Assembly (NCBI GenBank): GCA_037178975.1
Contig: JASJZH010000004.1
Location: 10,850,001-10,914,000 of the forward strand
Direction of reading: 5' to 3'
Length of the DNA: 64,000 nucleotides
Source of the DNA: Oscheius tipulae
Taxonomy: Eukaryota > Nematoda > Chromadorea > Rhabditida > Rhabditidae
Positions 35,601-46,430 of this stretch are shown here, piece after piece (the stretch's first letter is position 1; every line of letters begins with the position of its first letter). The notes below the pieces were generated by a model. That model was not told the DNA's origin. It searched no databases and saw only the letters and a program-made list of their open reading frames with translations. The translations under genes and the position numbers were made by a program.

Positions 35601-38456
35601 TATTGTGAGCCGTACACAGAACGAGCGATGTCAAGTTAGTTATTTTTTATTAGCTTTGCTAATCTACTTACTTCAGGTCGATCTTATTGACAATCAATCA
35701 AAGCCAGATGGAGAATACAAATTCGTCTTAGTATACCAGGACCACCTCACCAAATTCGTTCTACTTCGTCCGATAAAGGTGAAATCGGCGGAAGAGATCA
35801 CGAAACAGCTGAAATCTATTTTTGCTATTTTCGGTAAGTATTTGCTTTGATTAAAGTATACAGCTTCATTCAGGCGCCCCGAAAATTCTTCAAAGTGACA
35901 ATGGGCGAGAATTCGAAAACATGACGGTCAGGAGTGTTTTATCTCAGTGGGGCTGCGAGTTTGTTCACGGCAAGCCGAGACATTCCCAGTCGCAAGGATC
36001 TGTCGAACGTGCTAACAGAGATGTTGAAGACATTCTGTACGCGGAAATGATGAGAAGAAATACTACTCAATGGGCTTCGCTACTCAACACTGTTCAATAC
36101 ATCAAGAACAATCGCTATCACAGAGGAATAGGCCGCTCCCCTTTTTGCGCAATGTTCGGTTCGTTTTCAACTTTTTTTTAACAAAATCATTTTAGGGTTC
36201 GATAGCCATTTTCAAGAAGGAACAGGCTATTCTACGCTCGAGAACGAAATAGTAGTAGAAGAAGAATTCGAGGAGCTACTCGAGAACAAAGATGAATTAA
36301 TTGAAGACGATGGTCCGAATCATTTCGATCTAATCAACGGAATCGACTCACGAAACAAGGCTTTGCAAATCCAAAGGCTGGAAGCCGGTCAACACTTAGA
36401 AAATCAAGCTAAGCGTATGCTAGAAGCTTCAAATAACAGGTAACTTCCAATCTTACAAGCTGTAAATTCTTTAGGTACGGGAAAATAGAGACCGGCACCA
36501 ACATTCTGGTTGGAATACCAGTCGCGGATAGGCCCAAAGTAGGTCCTCGAAGCAGCCTCGCAGTTGTCTTGGAAGAACGAGACGGATTTTATCGGTAACT
36601 ACCCCAATACTTTTTTTTTAATCTGATTCTTTAGAATTGGTACAGCTAACGGAATACTGCCCAATTGGTATTCAAGAAATCAAATACAGCCGATGCCGGA
36701 AAGATTCATCACAGCTGAGAGCGTTCCTGACACGATATTGGCTTCTTTTCGTGCTAATGTGGCTCAAGATTCGATAACTGGAGGACAAGGAGTCGCTCAC
36801 TGCTTATGTGCCATGACTTGCGATACCAAGAAATGTTCATGTCGAAAGAAGAGCCTAGTGTGCAATTCCCGTTGCCACAAAGCTAACTCAAAATGCCGCA
36901 ACAAATTGTAAAATGTTATCACTAATTGTTTTGCCCCTCTTTATCCATTTTTTTATTGTTCCGTTAGTTTTGCGCAATAAACAGATTATATTGCACACAT
37001 TGTCCTTTTAGTCTTCAGTAACAATACTAAAAATGAGCGAATAGGGCGAACAAATCAGAAAAACGTCAAAAACGTGAAGGAAATGGGATATTGGAGCTCC
37101 AGAATTGCCTAATGGGAACTTTTCAAGTCGTTTTGGTGTCAAAATGCTGAGAATTTTATGATTTGATTGATGAAAAGAAAATAAAAAGGTAAAAAAATGT
37201 AAAAACATCCAAAAATCTGATAAAAACGCACCACAAATGACTAAAAAGAAATAAAAACACTTTGAACTAGTTCAAAACAGTTTGAACTGCCGTAAAACAC
37301 TTCGAACTGAAATAGAACAGTTTGAACTAGTTCAAAGTGTTGGAACAGTTTGAACTAGTTCAGAACAGTTTGAACTGAAAAACACTTTGAACTGCAACAT
37401 ATATATATATAGCCTCTCTGGTTAAAATACCCTTATTCTATTCTCTAAGTAAACATACATCACAATCTCTCCTGGTTCCCCCTTCTACCTTCAGCACAGT
37501 AAGTAAGGCAAAGGAAGAAAAGCCGAGGTGGGTGTAAAGTCTCTGTCTCCCCATTTCTTAACTCACCAATAGTTGTAATGACAGTGAAGGCAAAAATGAG
37601 AGCGTTCCCAAACGACCACTTTTCCACCTTCTCTTCTGGCGCTGTACCTAAACACTTTGACTTCCAGCCTCAATCGATAGATGTCTTACTAGGAAGATCA
37701 GTTACCGGCAAGGGCATTGTAGTCCTCGGCACCGGGTCTGCCTTCACATTTGGATAGTTTAGTCCGATTTTCTTGAAGTTTGCAAACTGATAGCAGCTGT
37801 CAATAGCCTGGATGTTCATCCTTTCCATCTCATGGAAAGAACAGTTCGTCGTCTTCAGAACATTGTCAACCACAAAACGAAGACAAGAATGGACCCCGGG
37901 GTCCATTTCGGCAATTTCCGCTCCCAGATAAACTTTGATCATCTTCTGATTGCTCTCGGCGGTCGCAGCTGTGACGTCTCGTTTGCTGATGGAGGCTTTA
38001 CTGAGGCGGAAATGGTCGTGGTTGTGTTCATTGACCTACACTCGTTCCGGCGACTCGAGCCATTGCATGGAAACGGCCCCAAAAAGAGTATAGATGACGA
38101 CGCCGAGAATGAGGCCAAAGTGAATGGCGACAGTTGAGGCCTGAACCTGGAGGGGTTAGGACTACATTAAAACGTTGACCCGGAGTCAGACACAAAAAGA
38201 CAGAGAGGCAGAATGATAAAGAGACAGAGAGACAAAGAGACAGAAAGGCGGAGAGACAGAAAGACAGTCTTCATACCTTAAAAAGTGTAGTCTTGAGATT
38301 TTTTACTAAAAGCATATCTTTCTAGTAGTTGCTGGAAGGTAGTCGAGAGAAGAATGACCTCTCCGACTCTCCCCAAGCACACTTCCGGTCCTTTCAAAGA
38401 CACTCGCACCCCCTGGGGGAGCCAAAACCTACCGTCTTCTTGCTGATTTTGATCAT
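32616..38456 (-). CDS. Two-pore-domain (TWK/K2P) potassium channel
   Basis: Background K+ channel of the plasma membrane. ATG 38456 (MIKISKKT) joins in phase to TM1 (IHFGLILGVVIYTLFGAVSM). An extracellular cap region spans about 38030-37680. Pore 1 is EKWSFGNALIFAFTVITTI-GYGHVAPE, whose first Gly codon is split by a 3.6-kb intron (about 37575-34009) that contains a transposon. Next come TM2 and a basic loop, then an acidic stretch (GQEEPVPEEEKAENEDEEER). TM3 is followed by pore 2 (FNFVTLTTIGLGDFVP) and TM4 (FDYLFITLVYIGIGLALTTM). A cytosolic tail with an extra C-terminal hydrophobic segment (VAGLLLCLLILIKIAE) follows, ending near 32616. A TAG at 38038-38036 lies in frame between TM1 and the cap unless a 5' splice site at about 38055 is used. 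Confidence 0.82.
34112..34286. repeat. Dispersed repeat family R1, short copy
   Basis: Starts AAAACACTCGCG and includes GTGATGTTCTGCAAAGTTG, TTTTGGTATGGGCTACAA and ATCACAAAGCTG blocks shared with 47121-47535 and partly 59390-59725. It lies in the K2P pore intron next to the transposon, with a partial internal duplication of the TGGTATGGGCTACA unit. Confidence 0.65.
34362..34513. repeat. Left terminal inverted repeat (152 bp)
   Basis: Perfect reverse complement of 37248-37399. It begins TGTTGCAGTTCAAAGTG and is built of repeated AGTTCAAAC / GTTTGAACTAGTTCAAAC modules around GAACTAGTTC palindromes. It abuts a TATATATA run on the outside. Confidence 0.95.
34910..36911 (+). CDS. DDE integrase-like transposase with C-terminal CXC motif
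   Basis: ATG 34910 (MNEPSSDTSRGDRATEELDNQ) is followed by a basic coiled region (HENLDRIEEKKEAHRLRFEK). An H2C2-like zinc region follows (ILYAVHTAGGC ... SCCEICPLKRG). The rve catalytic core has its first Asp in CQVDLID, its second in LQSDNGREFEN and its Glu in SQGSVERANRD. The C-terminal region ends in a Cys cluster (HCLCAMTCDTKKCSCRKK then CNSRCHKANSKC), stop 36911. Introns of about 40-60 nt were placed at about 34973, 35263, 35475, 35635, 35834, 36160, 36441 and 36597, all phase-consistent, with no premature stop found. Cys-rich tails like this occur in KRBA2/Ginger-related integrases. An AATAAA lies near 36977. It cuts and reinserts the element. Confidence 0.85.
37248..37399. repeat. Right terminal inverted repeat (152 bp)
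   Basis: Perfect mirror of 34362-34513 (paired coordinates sum to 71761), ending CACTTTGAACTGCAACA before a TATATATA run. Confidence 0.95.
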
Positions 38457-39059
38457 ATAGCAAAGGCTTCTGAAAGAGGTTGGCATGATTCGATGAATAG
38501 AGTGAAGGAGCTCGTTCTGGCAAGAAGAACCAAGCCATTTGTCATGGGAATAGGTAGCCCAGTGGCGGGAAATTGACCATGTCCATGGCCGCTATTGTTT
38601 TCATTGGGCACCCAGGTATAGCAGAAAGGCAATCTCCCTAATTCAAAGCCCAAAACCCCACCCAAAGTTTTGCAGAAAGCCTCGACGGCCGTGATTTTAC
38701 AATGCATAGGAAATCTGGGTGGATTTTTGATTGGAAATAGGAGCTTATTTCGGGGTAGTGATATCGCGAAAAAGCTTCTATGAGAAGAGGGAATAGGAAG
38801 AAGTTTCGAGGCAGAGACATTGGAACTTCCATAATTTTTGTTCGCCTGACCTCTATTGTCTGTGCATTATTCAGTGGGTAATGACTAGGAGGGAGAGAGG
38901 GAACGAACTTCTAATCATAAGTCTCTTTCTTTGTCTCTTCTGAATAATAGTAATCCTTACATCGTTAAAAGTGATGTAATTATGGTTTCTTGTACCTCAC
39001 TATCTACAATAGCTTTTCAATGGGTCTTTCTGCTACGTCCCTTTTCCTCATTTTCAAAA
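38457..39059. other. Intergenic, no supported gene
   Basis: A minus-strand frame at about 38707-38453 contains AVEAFCKTLGGVLGFE, faintly lectin-like, but without a supporting context. Otherwise nothing seen. Confidence 0.35.
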
Positions 39060-39960
39060 TGTCTGTGGCGACAGATAGTCAGCTTCAATGCGACCAAGGA
39101 GGAACCTGTGGTTCATGTAGAAACGCATCACGGTTCCTTGTTTGTCTCTCAGTTCCTGATTGTCCGTGCACGTAAGTCTGTAACAGTTTCAGGCCATTCC
39201 ATATAGTCAGAAACTGTAGAAATAGATTTCTCAGGACGAATTTGCCAAATGTGCACGCTAAACCAGTTCCATAGAGGGTTGGAGAGAAGTGAGATTTCTT
39301 TTTTCAAATGTACCGGCCATTCAGAGGTCCCAGACATTTTCTTCGTCTTTCAACCTTGAAGTGTGTTTATATGAGCCAAGTGGGCCAGCTGCAATCCATA
39401 CCGATCAATGTCACGGGAACGAGATTTAATTGCGGCACCTCTACAAACTTCCCAGTCGACAGCTTCCTACCGGCAAACTACTGACCATCGAGTCAGCTAG
39501 CAGAGTTTTTCTAACTGTCCAAAATTTAGGTGGTGTCGGAGCCTGGGGCTCCTGATCAGAATGGAGGAAATGTAGTGAAACCTGTGGCCAGTCAGGAAAA
39601 AGAACAGGACCAGGATCTGTTCATCCGAAGACTACGGCTGTCCATGTACAAACTCTGACGTCTAGACCACGCAATGCGCGAAATGTGGAGGCGCTCCATG
39701 TCCTGGAGACATTCCGTGTCCAGATGGATCTAAACAGTATTATCTGTCGAGCGGATGGCCTATTTGCTATACCTATGGAGTTAGTAGTCAAATCTAGTTT
39801 GGAGATTCAGACACCCACAGCGTCTGTATAAGGAACATGGAATGAATGGACGTCTGGGTCACCTGCAACGAAGGTAACATGAAGGACTAGAACAATTCAG
39901 AAAGTTGGTAAAATGGCTCCATAGGTTTTTAGTTTCTATGATAGGTCGAACATCAGGGTT
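39060..39960 (+). pseudogene. Decayed thrombospondin type-1 repeat gene
   Basis: The TSP1 signature Trp-x-x-Trp-x-x-Cys-Ser-x-Thr-Cys-Gly is clear at 39539-39590 (GAWGS-stop-SEWRKCSETCGQSG), but the second Trp codon (TGG) reads TGA at 39553-39555. A frame change near 39600 is needed to continue into RTRICSSEDYGCPC, and then TAG appears at 39663-39665 before the Cys-rich stretch CAKCGGAPCPGDIPCPDGSK. A second TSP1-like start (TWNEWTSGSP) follows at about 39838. Upstream Cys-rich pieces (LQCDQGGTCGSCRNASR at about 39084) may belong. Three independent lesions make this a pseudogene of a secreted or membrane TSP1 protein. Confidence 0.7.
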
Positions 39961-40110
39961 AACTCATTCAAGGAAACGATTCCGTTTGGAGAAGCAGCTT
40001 GTGATTAAGCTTCAGGCCCATCGAGGGAAAGGCACGCCGAAAAATTACAACATAATCATCCATTTAATCCCTTTATACAAATAATGAAAACATACTTAGT
40101 TTAACTAAAG

Positions 40111-40645
40111 TCACATGATTAGTCGATTGCATAATGACACGTCACAGCAGTTGGTCACTTCCCAACCGCCAACAGCCGGTATCTGCTCACCGGAGCAGTC
40201 CTGATTAGACTGGGTACACCCATACTTCCAACCATACCGGTCTCCTTGCTTCCAGTAGGTCGTGTAACAGCGAAAGGCACATGGCCAGGTGATTATGGAT
40301 TCCATGTTCCCGATTTTCTGGCCTGAATGAATTGATGAGAGTCAGGAGAGACAGAAAGACAGAGGCAAAGAGACAGAGAGAAAGAGAGGCAGAGAGACAA
40401 AGAGACAGAGACAGGGGAGACAGAGGCATATCCTACCTTCATAGCAAGTGAGATGAGGGTTCAAGGTTACTGACATACAACTGGGAAGTATAGCAAAAGT
40501 TGGCACTCCAGACGAGTTGGTCTTCAAATATGAAAATTGAGCATAGTGGTGTAAATGTACCTTAGCCGAATAAGGACAATTGAACTCTGCGACAATGCGA
40601 AAAAAATGTGAAAGCGAAACTGACGAATATGACCAAACTGGTCAT
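40111..40645 (-). CDS. Small secreted ET-module (three-finger-like) protein
   Basis: A signal peptide at 40645 (MTSLVIFVSFAFTFFSHC) joins in phase (donor at about 40586) to TNSSGVPTFAILP and LNPHLTCYEG. After an intron with a GAGACAGA tract (about 40435-40325) comes NMESIITWPCAFRCYTTYW and YGCTQSNQDC. It ends with the ET-module signature TNCCDVSLCNRLIM at the stop 40111. The Cys pattern (CY...C...C...GC...C...CC...LCN) is the nematode ET/Ly6-like fold. Probably a secreted monomer. The first exon join is inferred; the last exon is firm. Confidence 0.65.
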
Positions 40646-41308
40646 GACTCTATTGTTCTCGAGAAATGCTGATGATATAGGAGCGTGAGCATATGAGCAA
40701 GGGTGCGTCAGACTGTTCCTTCTTCGGAAGCATTGCCGGCAATGCTGAGAGTACACGTAGAGCTTTTGAATGAATGGGAACAGTGAGAATTGACTGTGGG
40801 AAGCCAGCCCATTACAGCAGTTAAAATCGACGTGTTCACCATGAAAGCAGATGTAATATGAAAGAATTTTAAGGAGTTTTCAATTTCTCTGTAGATACAT
40901 TTAATGCTCGATTGACAGAGACGACTGACTGCTACAATGTAAGAGCTGACCATGTCGACAGATATGGGCAATTGGACTTGACAGGTTAACAGAAGCAAGT
41001 ACAGGTAAACAAGCTGACGACGAATAGATTCAAGATGTACAGGCTGACGGGGACGGAACGTAGCTAGACAAAATGACAGAAACCAGTCGTTTACGCTTCT
41101 GGCGGAGCGAGCACTGATCGTTTTGCAACTTTATCCATTTAACTCTTATTTGAGTTGTCTTGTCAACTCTAATCTAGAATAACACCTGACAGAAAGTCCA
41201 CAGATATCTTGTCAAGTGTTTTCCCACATTGGAGGTGACATGTGTTACGAATTTGCCTGACTCTGACGTTCTTTTCAAAATTGGGAAGTTTCATTATGCG
41301 TAATCATG
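40646..41308. other. Intergenic, nothing convincing
   Basis: A 96-codon minus-strand frame (40998-40708) starts with a non-ATG codon and has no recognised domain. Nothing else seen. Confidence 0.35.
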
Positions 41309-42895
41309 TCACTCATAGAGTTCAGCCACAAGACCCGTAAAAATGCTCTGTTGACTGCTGATTCTGACTAAGAGATGTACATCCTTCTGCTGCTTCGTGA
41401 TGTTCTCGATAAAGTGAACCAGACTCAGATTGGCAGCGTAGCGAGCAGGACCATCTTTCCCTCTTTCCGCGAGAGACAAGTGGAAGAGAGCCTTGTTGAT
41501 TACAGCTCTCTCTGCTTCCAAAATCTGCTTGCCTTCCGGACTGAGATCGGAGACGCCTGAAAAGGAGGGATTCTCACTTTCGGGAAGTTTGCTCGACGTC
41601 TAGAATTTCCTATTTGGATCAATGGTACAGAAGCGCGGAGATGAACCATGAAAAAAACATGTAGCTATGAGGAAGTACCAAAACTTTGAGCAGAAAGGAA
41701 TGTGACGGGAAACTCAGATGCGTAGGAGATCTACATTTTCAGTGAAGTGGGCAGGAACTGGTTAAAAAAAATTAAACGGAATGACCCTCACCTGAATTAC
41801 ATAGCAGTAGGGCCTTCAGAAGAACGTACTCCTTCTTGTTCAACTGGTTCCGGATCAGAGGCGCTATCAGTTTCTTCTTGAGGTTGTAAACTAGTTGGTA
41901 CTTTCTTAAAGTCCTCTTCGACATTTGATCTGAGGGTTCTCTTACGGTGTTTCAATAGTTGGCCGGACCATATTCGTTCCGTCTGGGTGAATCACCTCAT
42001 CAGACTTGTTCTCGAACGAGAAGTATGCTTGTGTAAGATTGTAGCAAATCAGCCCGACATTTTTCATCAGCACAAGCCGATCAGTCTCCTCCAGCTTGTG
42101 GAAGAACGGAAATGTTTTGGCATACTCGACGGTTGTTAAGAGATCGAAGACGAGCCAGTTTTTTCTGGAAAGCCGTAGTTCAGAGCGCGGAACAGAGAGA
42201 CAGAGAGACTGAAAAACAGAACGACAGTACCTGTGTTCTTCAATGGGTCGAAACATGATGCCCTGTTTCCGCCAATTTGCTCTCTGTTCTGCTGTGGATG
42301 GAGAGACTGGAGGCAGTGGCCAGTTGGGCATAGGCTATAAAGTTCAAATTTGCAAAGTTGCAGTTGCTCTTTGGATCTATTTTTGTGTTCTTTTAGTCCG
42401 GATGGTTTCTCTTTTGAAGCCCACTCAATCTGACCAAACACAAAGAGTTAGTTTTCGGTTCAAAGGGCACAAGACAATCAAGTAACAGAACAAGAGCCTC
42501 ACTCCGACTTTATCGGCCAGATCCATTTGACAAGAGCCCCTTATCAACTCCATCAGCGGCGGTAGATCCCTCGGGTCGGGGTTGAATTTGCACTTTCGGA
42601 AGTTGTCCTTTTTCAACTCAAGGTACAGCAGTCCGTCTATCAGCTTCCCCAGTTCGTGCTCTTGTGTTCGCATCGGGGATGGAACCTGCAAATTGGCTGA
42701 ACTCATCAAAAACTGAAAGATCCACACCAGTAGGTCGAGCTCATTCAAATCGGAACCGGGATCAGCGCTACGTTTCCGTATTATTGCCTTCACGAGCTCG
42801 TTGTCGCCCGGATTATCTTGCGAGCTGATTGCTGCAAAAATCCGTTGTGGAAGTTTGTGATTTGTGATCTGTCTCTCTTTTTCTCCTTCTTTTTG

Positions 42896-42932
<37 letters not shown>

Positions 42933-43512
42933 GCCTCTCTCTGTCTCTCTCTGTGTCTTTGTCGCTCTGTCTCTATGCCTCTGTTTCTCTGTTTCTCTGT
43001 CTCTCACCCAACGGATTCATTCCAGCATTCACACATTTCTTGAACCGACATGCTCTGCACCAGTGTTGTTTTTCTAAAAACCAAACATAATTCAAATACT
43101 GGACTTCTCTTACTTTTACTGAGGTCACTCTCACAATTGCCTGTCCTCTTACAGGAATAGGTCTTTTTCGAGAGGACAGTTCGCCGAAAGAAGGTCTTGC
43201 AGCCATTACATGACGCGACCTGAAGATGACGGAGATTAGTGTCTGTGTCGATAGGACATAAATCACAAAAATGTTAGTTGTCTAGTAGTGGGACAGAGAG
43301 ACAGTGACAGAACTCACCTCATAATGATACCCCGTCGCCTGTCCACCACAAACTTTACATTCTGCCGGACACACGTTTCTCGGGAAATTATCGTAATCCT
43401 TATAATCCGGTGGTGATTCGGCCTCACTTATATATTCAATATGATAGCTGAAATATTGGTTTACCTGAACAAAGTTCCATAGCTTACGGATCAAATTGCT
43501 CTCCATAAACAT
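41309..43512 (-). CDS. Nuclear hormone receptor (nematode NHR)
   Basis: Ligand-regulated transcription factor. ATG 43512 gives a short N-terminal region, then the DNA-binding domain. Finger 1 is ECKVCGGQATGYHYEV (about 43370-43320) and continues after an intron as ASCNGCKTFFRRTVLS with P-box CNGCK. Finger 2 has CKRTGNCESDLSK and CRACRFKKCVNAGMNP. The hinge and ligand-binding domain run over exons at about 42835-42500, 42360-42240, 42170-41950, 41930-41800 and 41560-41309. They include FDLLTTVEYAKTFPFFHKL, the helix 3-5 signature region, and FIENITKQQKDVHLLV before the stop at 41309. Introns at about 42220-42180 and 43015-42880 hold TCTCTGTC-type tracts. Confidence 0.85.
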
Positions 43513-43554
43513 AATTCGAAGAGGAGGGTGTTGTTAAATGGGATAGCATCTGCA

Positions 43555-43850
43555 AAAACCTGGATAGAGAGACAGAGAGAAAGAAAAACAGAGAGACAGA
43601 GAAACAGAGGGACTGAGGGTCAGAGGGACACAGAGACAGAAAGACAGAGAGGGACAGACAGAGAGACAGAGGGGCAGAGAGACAGGGAGAGAGAAACAAA
43701 CAGAGAAACTGATAGAGAAAGATACGGAAAGACACAGAGACGAAGAGACAGAGATACAGCGTGACAGCGAAACAGCGAGACAGAGAGACAGGAATCGGAG
43801 TGAGAGAGACCGAAAAACTGAGAGACGGACTCAAAAAGTAGATATTTAGA
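43555..43850. repeat. GAGACAGA low-complexity tract
   Basis: About 300 bp of degenerate purine-rich (A/G)(A/G)GAGACAGA units upstream of the NHR start. It is the second longest such tract after 50190-50415 and creates long spurious open frames on both strands. Confidence 0.85.
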
Positions 43851-44450
43851 CAGTCGAGAATCAATAAAAGGACACAGATCTGATGACACATATTGGTTGG
43901 ACGGGGGCGAGAAAGAGCGAGGGGGAAAGGGCGAAAATGAGATTTTTATCGTTTCGCCGGTCTAAAAGTGTATCGGCAAATAAATTCTCGAACTTTGGTT
44001 CCGAAAAATAAGAATCCAAGGCAAATCAATGATTTGGTCCTAGAGGAAATCCCCCAACCGAACCGTGGCGACAGAACAGGTTCTACGTATGATGTACGTG
44101 TGTCCCTCCCACAACCGATGTCCCTGAAAGGGTTTCTTTTTAATTTTGATTACTATTCTATTTTTTAAGGATTGAATGATGAAGCAAACTTGTATTGGGG
44201 CGGGGAGTGTGGTAGGATACTCTTTCAACTATAACCAAATGTTACACTCTCCATGACGGGAATTAACTTGTTTACGGAGAGTCGCGGTAAAAATTTTATT
44301 AGGACGGAGAAACTAGGAAACGTTTTGATAAACTATGGCTATGAACTTTATGTGAAACTTGCTTACTACTGAATATAATAACTAACTGACACGAGTAACT
44401 GCGACCCGTAAGGGCATACTTTGTCCGATCCGATTGAATAGACGATTTAT
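43851..44450. other. Intergenic, nothing recognised
   Basis: AT-rich sequence between the NHR upstream region and the 3' end of the lectin gene; no gene or structured RNA seen. Confidence 0.4.
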
Positions 44451-45585
44451 TCAAAAACAGACATTGTCGTTTTCTGTCATGAACTCGCAGAGAAAATATC
44501 CGGGCATCAGATCAGCGCTGGCTTTCCATTTCCCGGCGTACAGGTTGATGACCGAGTCCATTTGAGTGTTCATGTAGGGCTCTGAAAAGTCACTATCTCT
44601 GTCTCTGTCACTGACCTCCAATGTCCCAGTTCTGATAAGTAGCAGGATTTCCATCAACCCAGCTCCATACTCCCTTCAGATCCGACTGGAAGCCGATGGT
44701 CACTTGGAACATTGAGGGGTTGTTCACTCCGAGAATATCTGAAACAGACTTCTTTTTTGAAAGAGCGGTAGCTGACTATTGATCATGGACAGGACCTCCT
44801 GATTCTCATAGGCATTGGCAATACTCACGAGGTCTCCTCCTCTCTGGACGCACCATTTCCGAGCGTCTTTCCAATACTGCTTGTTACTCCCAGATCCGAA
44901 GAAGAACTTTCTGGAGACTGGCCCATAAACCATCCCGGGAAGGGTAGCATTCTGAAGCAAAGACGGAGGTGGACGACCGTCAGGAGTACATTGTGGAGTC
45001 TCACAAATGTATGGGTAAGTGACAGTCTGGGTATCAGACAAGATATCCCAGTAGCCGTTCAGCTGACTGCTCTCGATGTACATGCCGGCTACTGAGTGAG
45101 AGTACGGGTCAGAAATACCGTCTAAACAGACTACTAGGCCCGATTTAGCTCGTTCTTACTTTTAAAATTGGAGTAGAGGAGAGGATTACCGTCACTCCAA
45201 AGCCAACGGTGAGAGTAGACCTCAGCTCCGATCCAGACTCTTTTGGCATTCAGGCTCCTGACCACTGAAAATGGATATATGGACGGAGAGACTGAGAGAC
45301 AATCAGTGCATAGAGATAGAAATACAGAGACAGATCGACTTACGGGAATAAATGTAGCTGTTATGAGCCGAATCCTGAATATAAGCCAGATGACCACCCT
45401 GCTTCATGCACTGCATTTCGGCGACGTCCCATGACGTTGCGTCGCTGAACTTTATATTGGTAAACACAGGAAGTCTCCTACATATTGACAGAGTAACAGT
45501 AGTTGTAGGCACTGGACCAAATGGTTCCGGCAGGACATTTAGCTGCCACACTACCAAGCGACAGAAGCAAAAACAGCAGCTTCAT
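44451..45585 (-). CDS. Secreted protein with two C-type lectin-like domains
   Basis: The start at 45585 gives the signal peptide MKLLFLLLSLGSVAA, then KCPAGTIWSSAYNYCYSVN. CTLD 1 has SWDVAEMQCMKQGGHLAYIQ, WIGAEVYSHRWLWSDGNPL and YPYICETPQC. CTLD 2 has KFFFGSGSNKQYWKDARKWC, VQRGGDLVSIANAYENQEVL, VTIGFQSDLKGVWSWVDGNP and MPGYFLCEF. It ends DNVCF at 44451. Both domains keep the WxW/G core and paired Cys. CTLD 2 has no clear EPN/WND calcium set, so sugar binding is unproven. Likely secreted, perhaps immune-related. The intron at about 45270-45340 has a GAGACAGA tract. Confidence 0.83.
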
Positions 45586-45842
45586 TCTCCTGGCAATGTT
45601 GAGAATAAACAAAAGTTTCGAGAAGGGTTGCAGGGAAGAGGCGGGATGATTTTGCCAAAACTGATAGTGTTATCGCACCGGAAGAGACTACGAAGGTAGA
45701 TTTAGGTAGCCCCTTTATCATGCTACCAAAAACTAGAGAAAAGAGACTCTGTCTCTCTCACTCTCTGTCCCTCTATCTGACTCTCTGCCCACTCCGTTGA
45801 AAAAGCCATTGGAATTTTTATTATACACTCTTTTTCAGAAGC

Positions 45843-46430
45843 TTATTGCGTTGCTGGTACTGAGGTTGTTGTAGTGATAAGAGGGGTAGGAGTAGTTGGA
45901 AGAAGACAAGCGTACAAGTTTTTGTCCTATCGTGTTCCGTAACTAATCAAAGCTTTAGTTAGGAGCTTTGAGGTATCTTACCTCCATGTTCCATTAGGAA
46001 GGTACATGATGAGGCAGTCCTTGTTGTAGTCGGTGATACCGCAGGCACAGGCTGGAACTTTTCTCTAGTTTTTGTGTCTCTGTGTCACAGTAGTAACATC
46101 TGAATTGTGTGGTCACGTTAGACTTACTGGGGTATAGATACGCCCTCTGTCTCTCCCCCTCTCTAACAGCGTCCAACTGGGCCTGACTATGGATAGAGAC
46201 CAGATTTCCACCCAAAGTCTGACTATGTTCAAACTATTAAAACACAAAGTACCTGCAAGAGCAGAGTTCTAAAAAGCACTGTGGATGGTGATCAAATGAC
46301 CGCCCTTTCCTCGGCACTTGTTCTCGGCGTCCCAGAATGTAGCGGTGTCTTACGACAAATAGACACACCTGAACTTGTGGTAAGCAGGAACATTGTGGAA
46401 CAAGACTGGCTGTACTAGTGGTCACGCCTT
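45843..46430 (-). pseudogene. Decaying C-type lectin paralogue
   Basis: It resembles the intact lectin next to it. TATFWDAENKCRGKGGHLIT then IHSAF is interrupted by TAG (46272-46270) where a Glu/Asp-like codon is expected before NSALA. LGGNLVSIHSQAQLDAVRE follows near 46210-46155, then ACACGITDYNKDCLIMYLPN and GTW. A second in-frame TAG (45929-45927) precedes DKNLYACLLP, and a Thr/Pro-rich tail ends at 45843. Alternative splice sites could hide one stop, for example the TTTTTAG at 46270 read as an acceptor, but not both easily. A recent loss is likely. Confidence 0.6.

Larger units (their letters stand above)
34362..37399 (+). mobile_element. Complete integrase-type DNA transposon (Ginger/KRBA2-like), 3,038 bp
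   Basis: Perfect 152-bp TIRs enclose a single multi-exon transposase gene with a retrovirus-like DDE integrase core. Outside both ends is a (TA)n run (CCTATATATA on the left, TATATATATATAGCC on the right), so the target duplication is probably TA or TATA but cannot be measured. Identical TIRs and an open transposase argue for very recent insertion. The element sits in a K2P channel intron, antiparallel to that gene. Confidence 0.88.

Noticed and set aside
38453-38707. Minus-strand frame with AFCKTLGGVLGFE resembling a lectin fragment
   Set aside because: Only one short motif, no second Cys/Trp core, no flanking exons.
40708-40998. 96-codon minus-strand frame upstream of the ET-module gene
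   Set aside because: Starts at a non-ATG codon, no signal peptide at a true Met, and no family resemblance.
43484-43891. Long Ser/Leu/Val-rich and Arg/Glu-rich frames on both strands
   Set aside because: Pure translation of the GAGACAGA repeat; frames exist on both strands because the repeat lacks stop codons.
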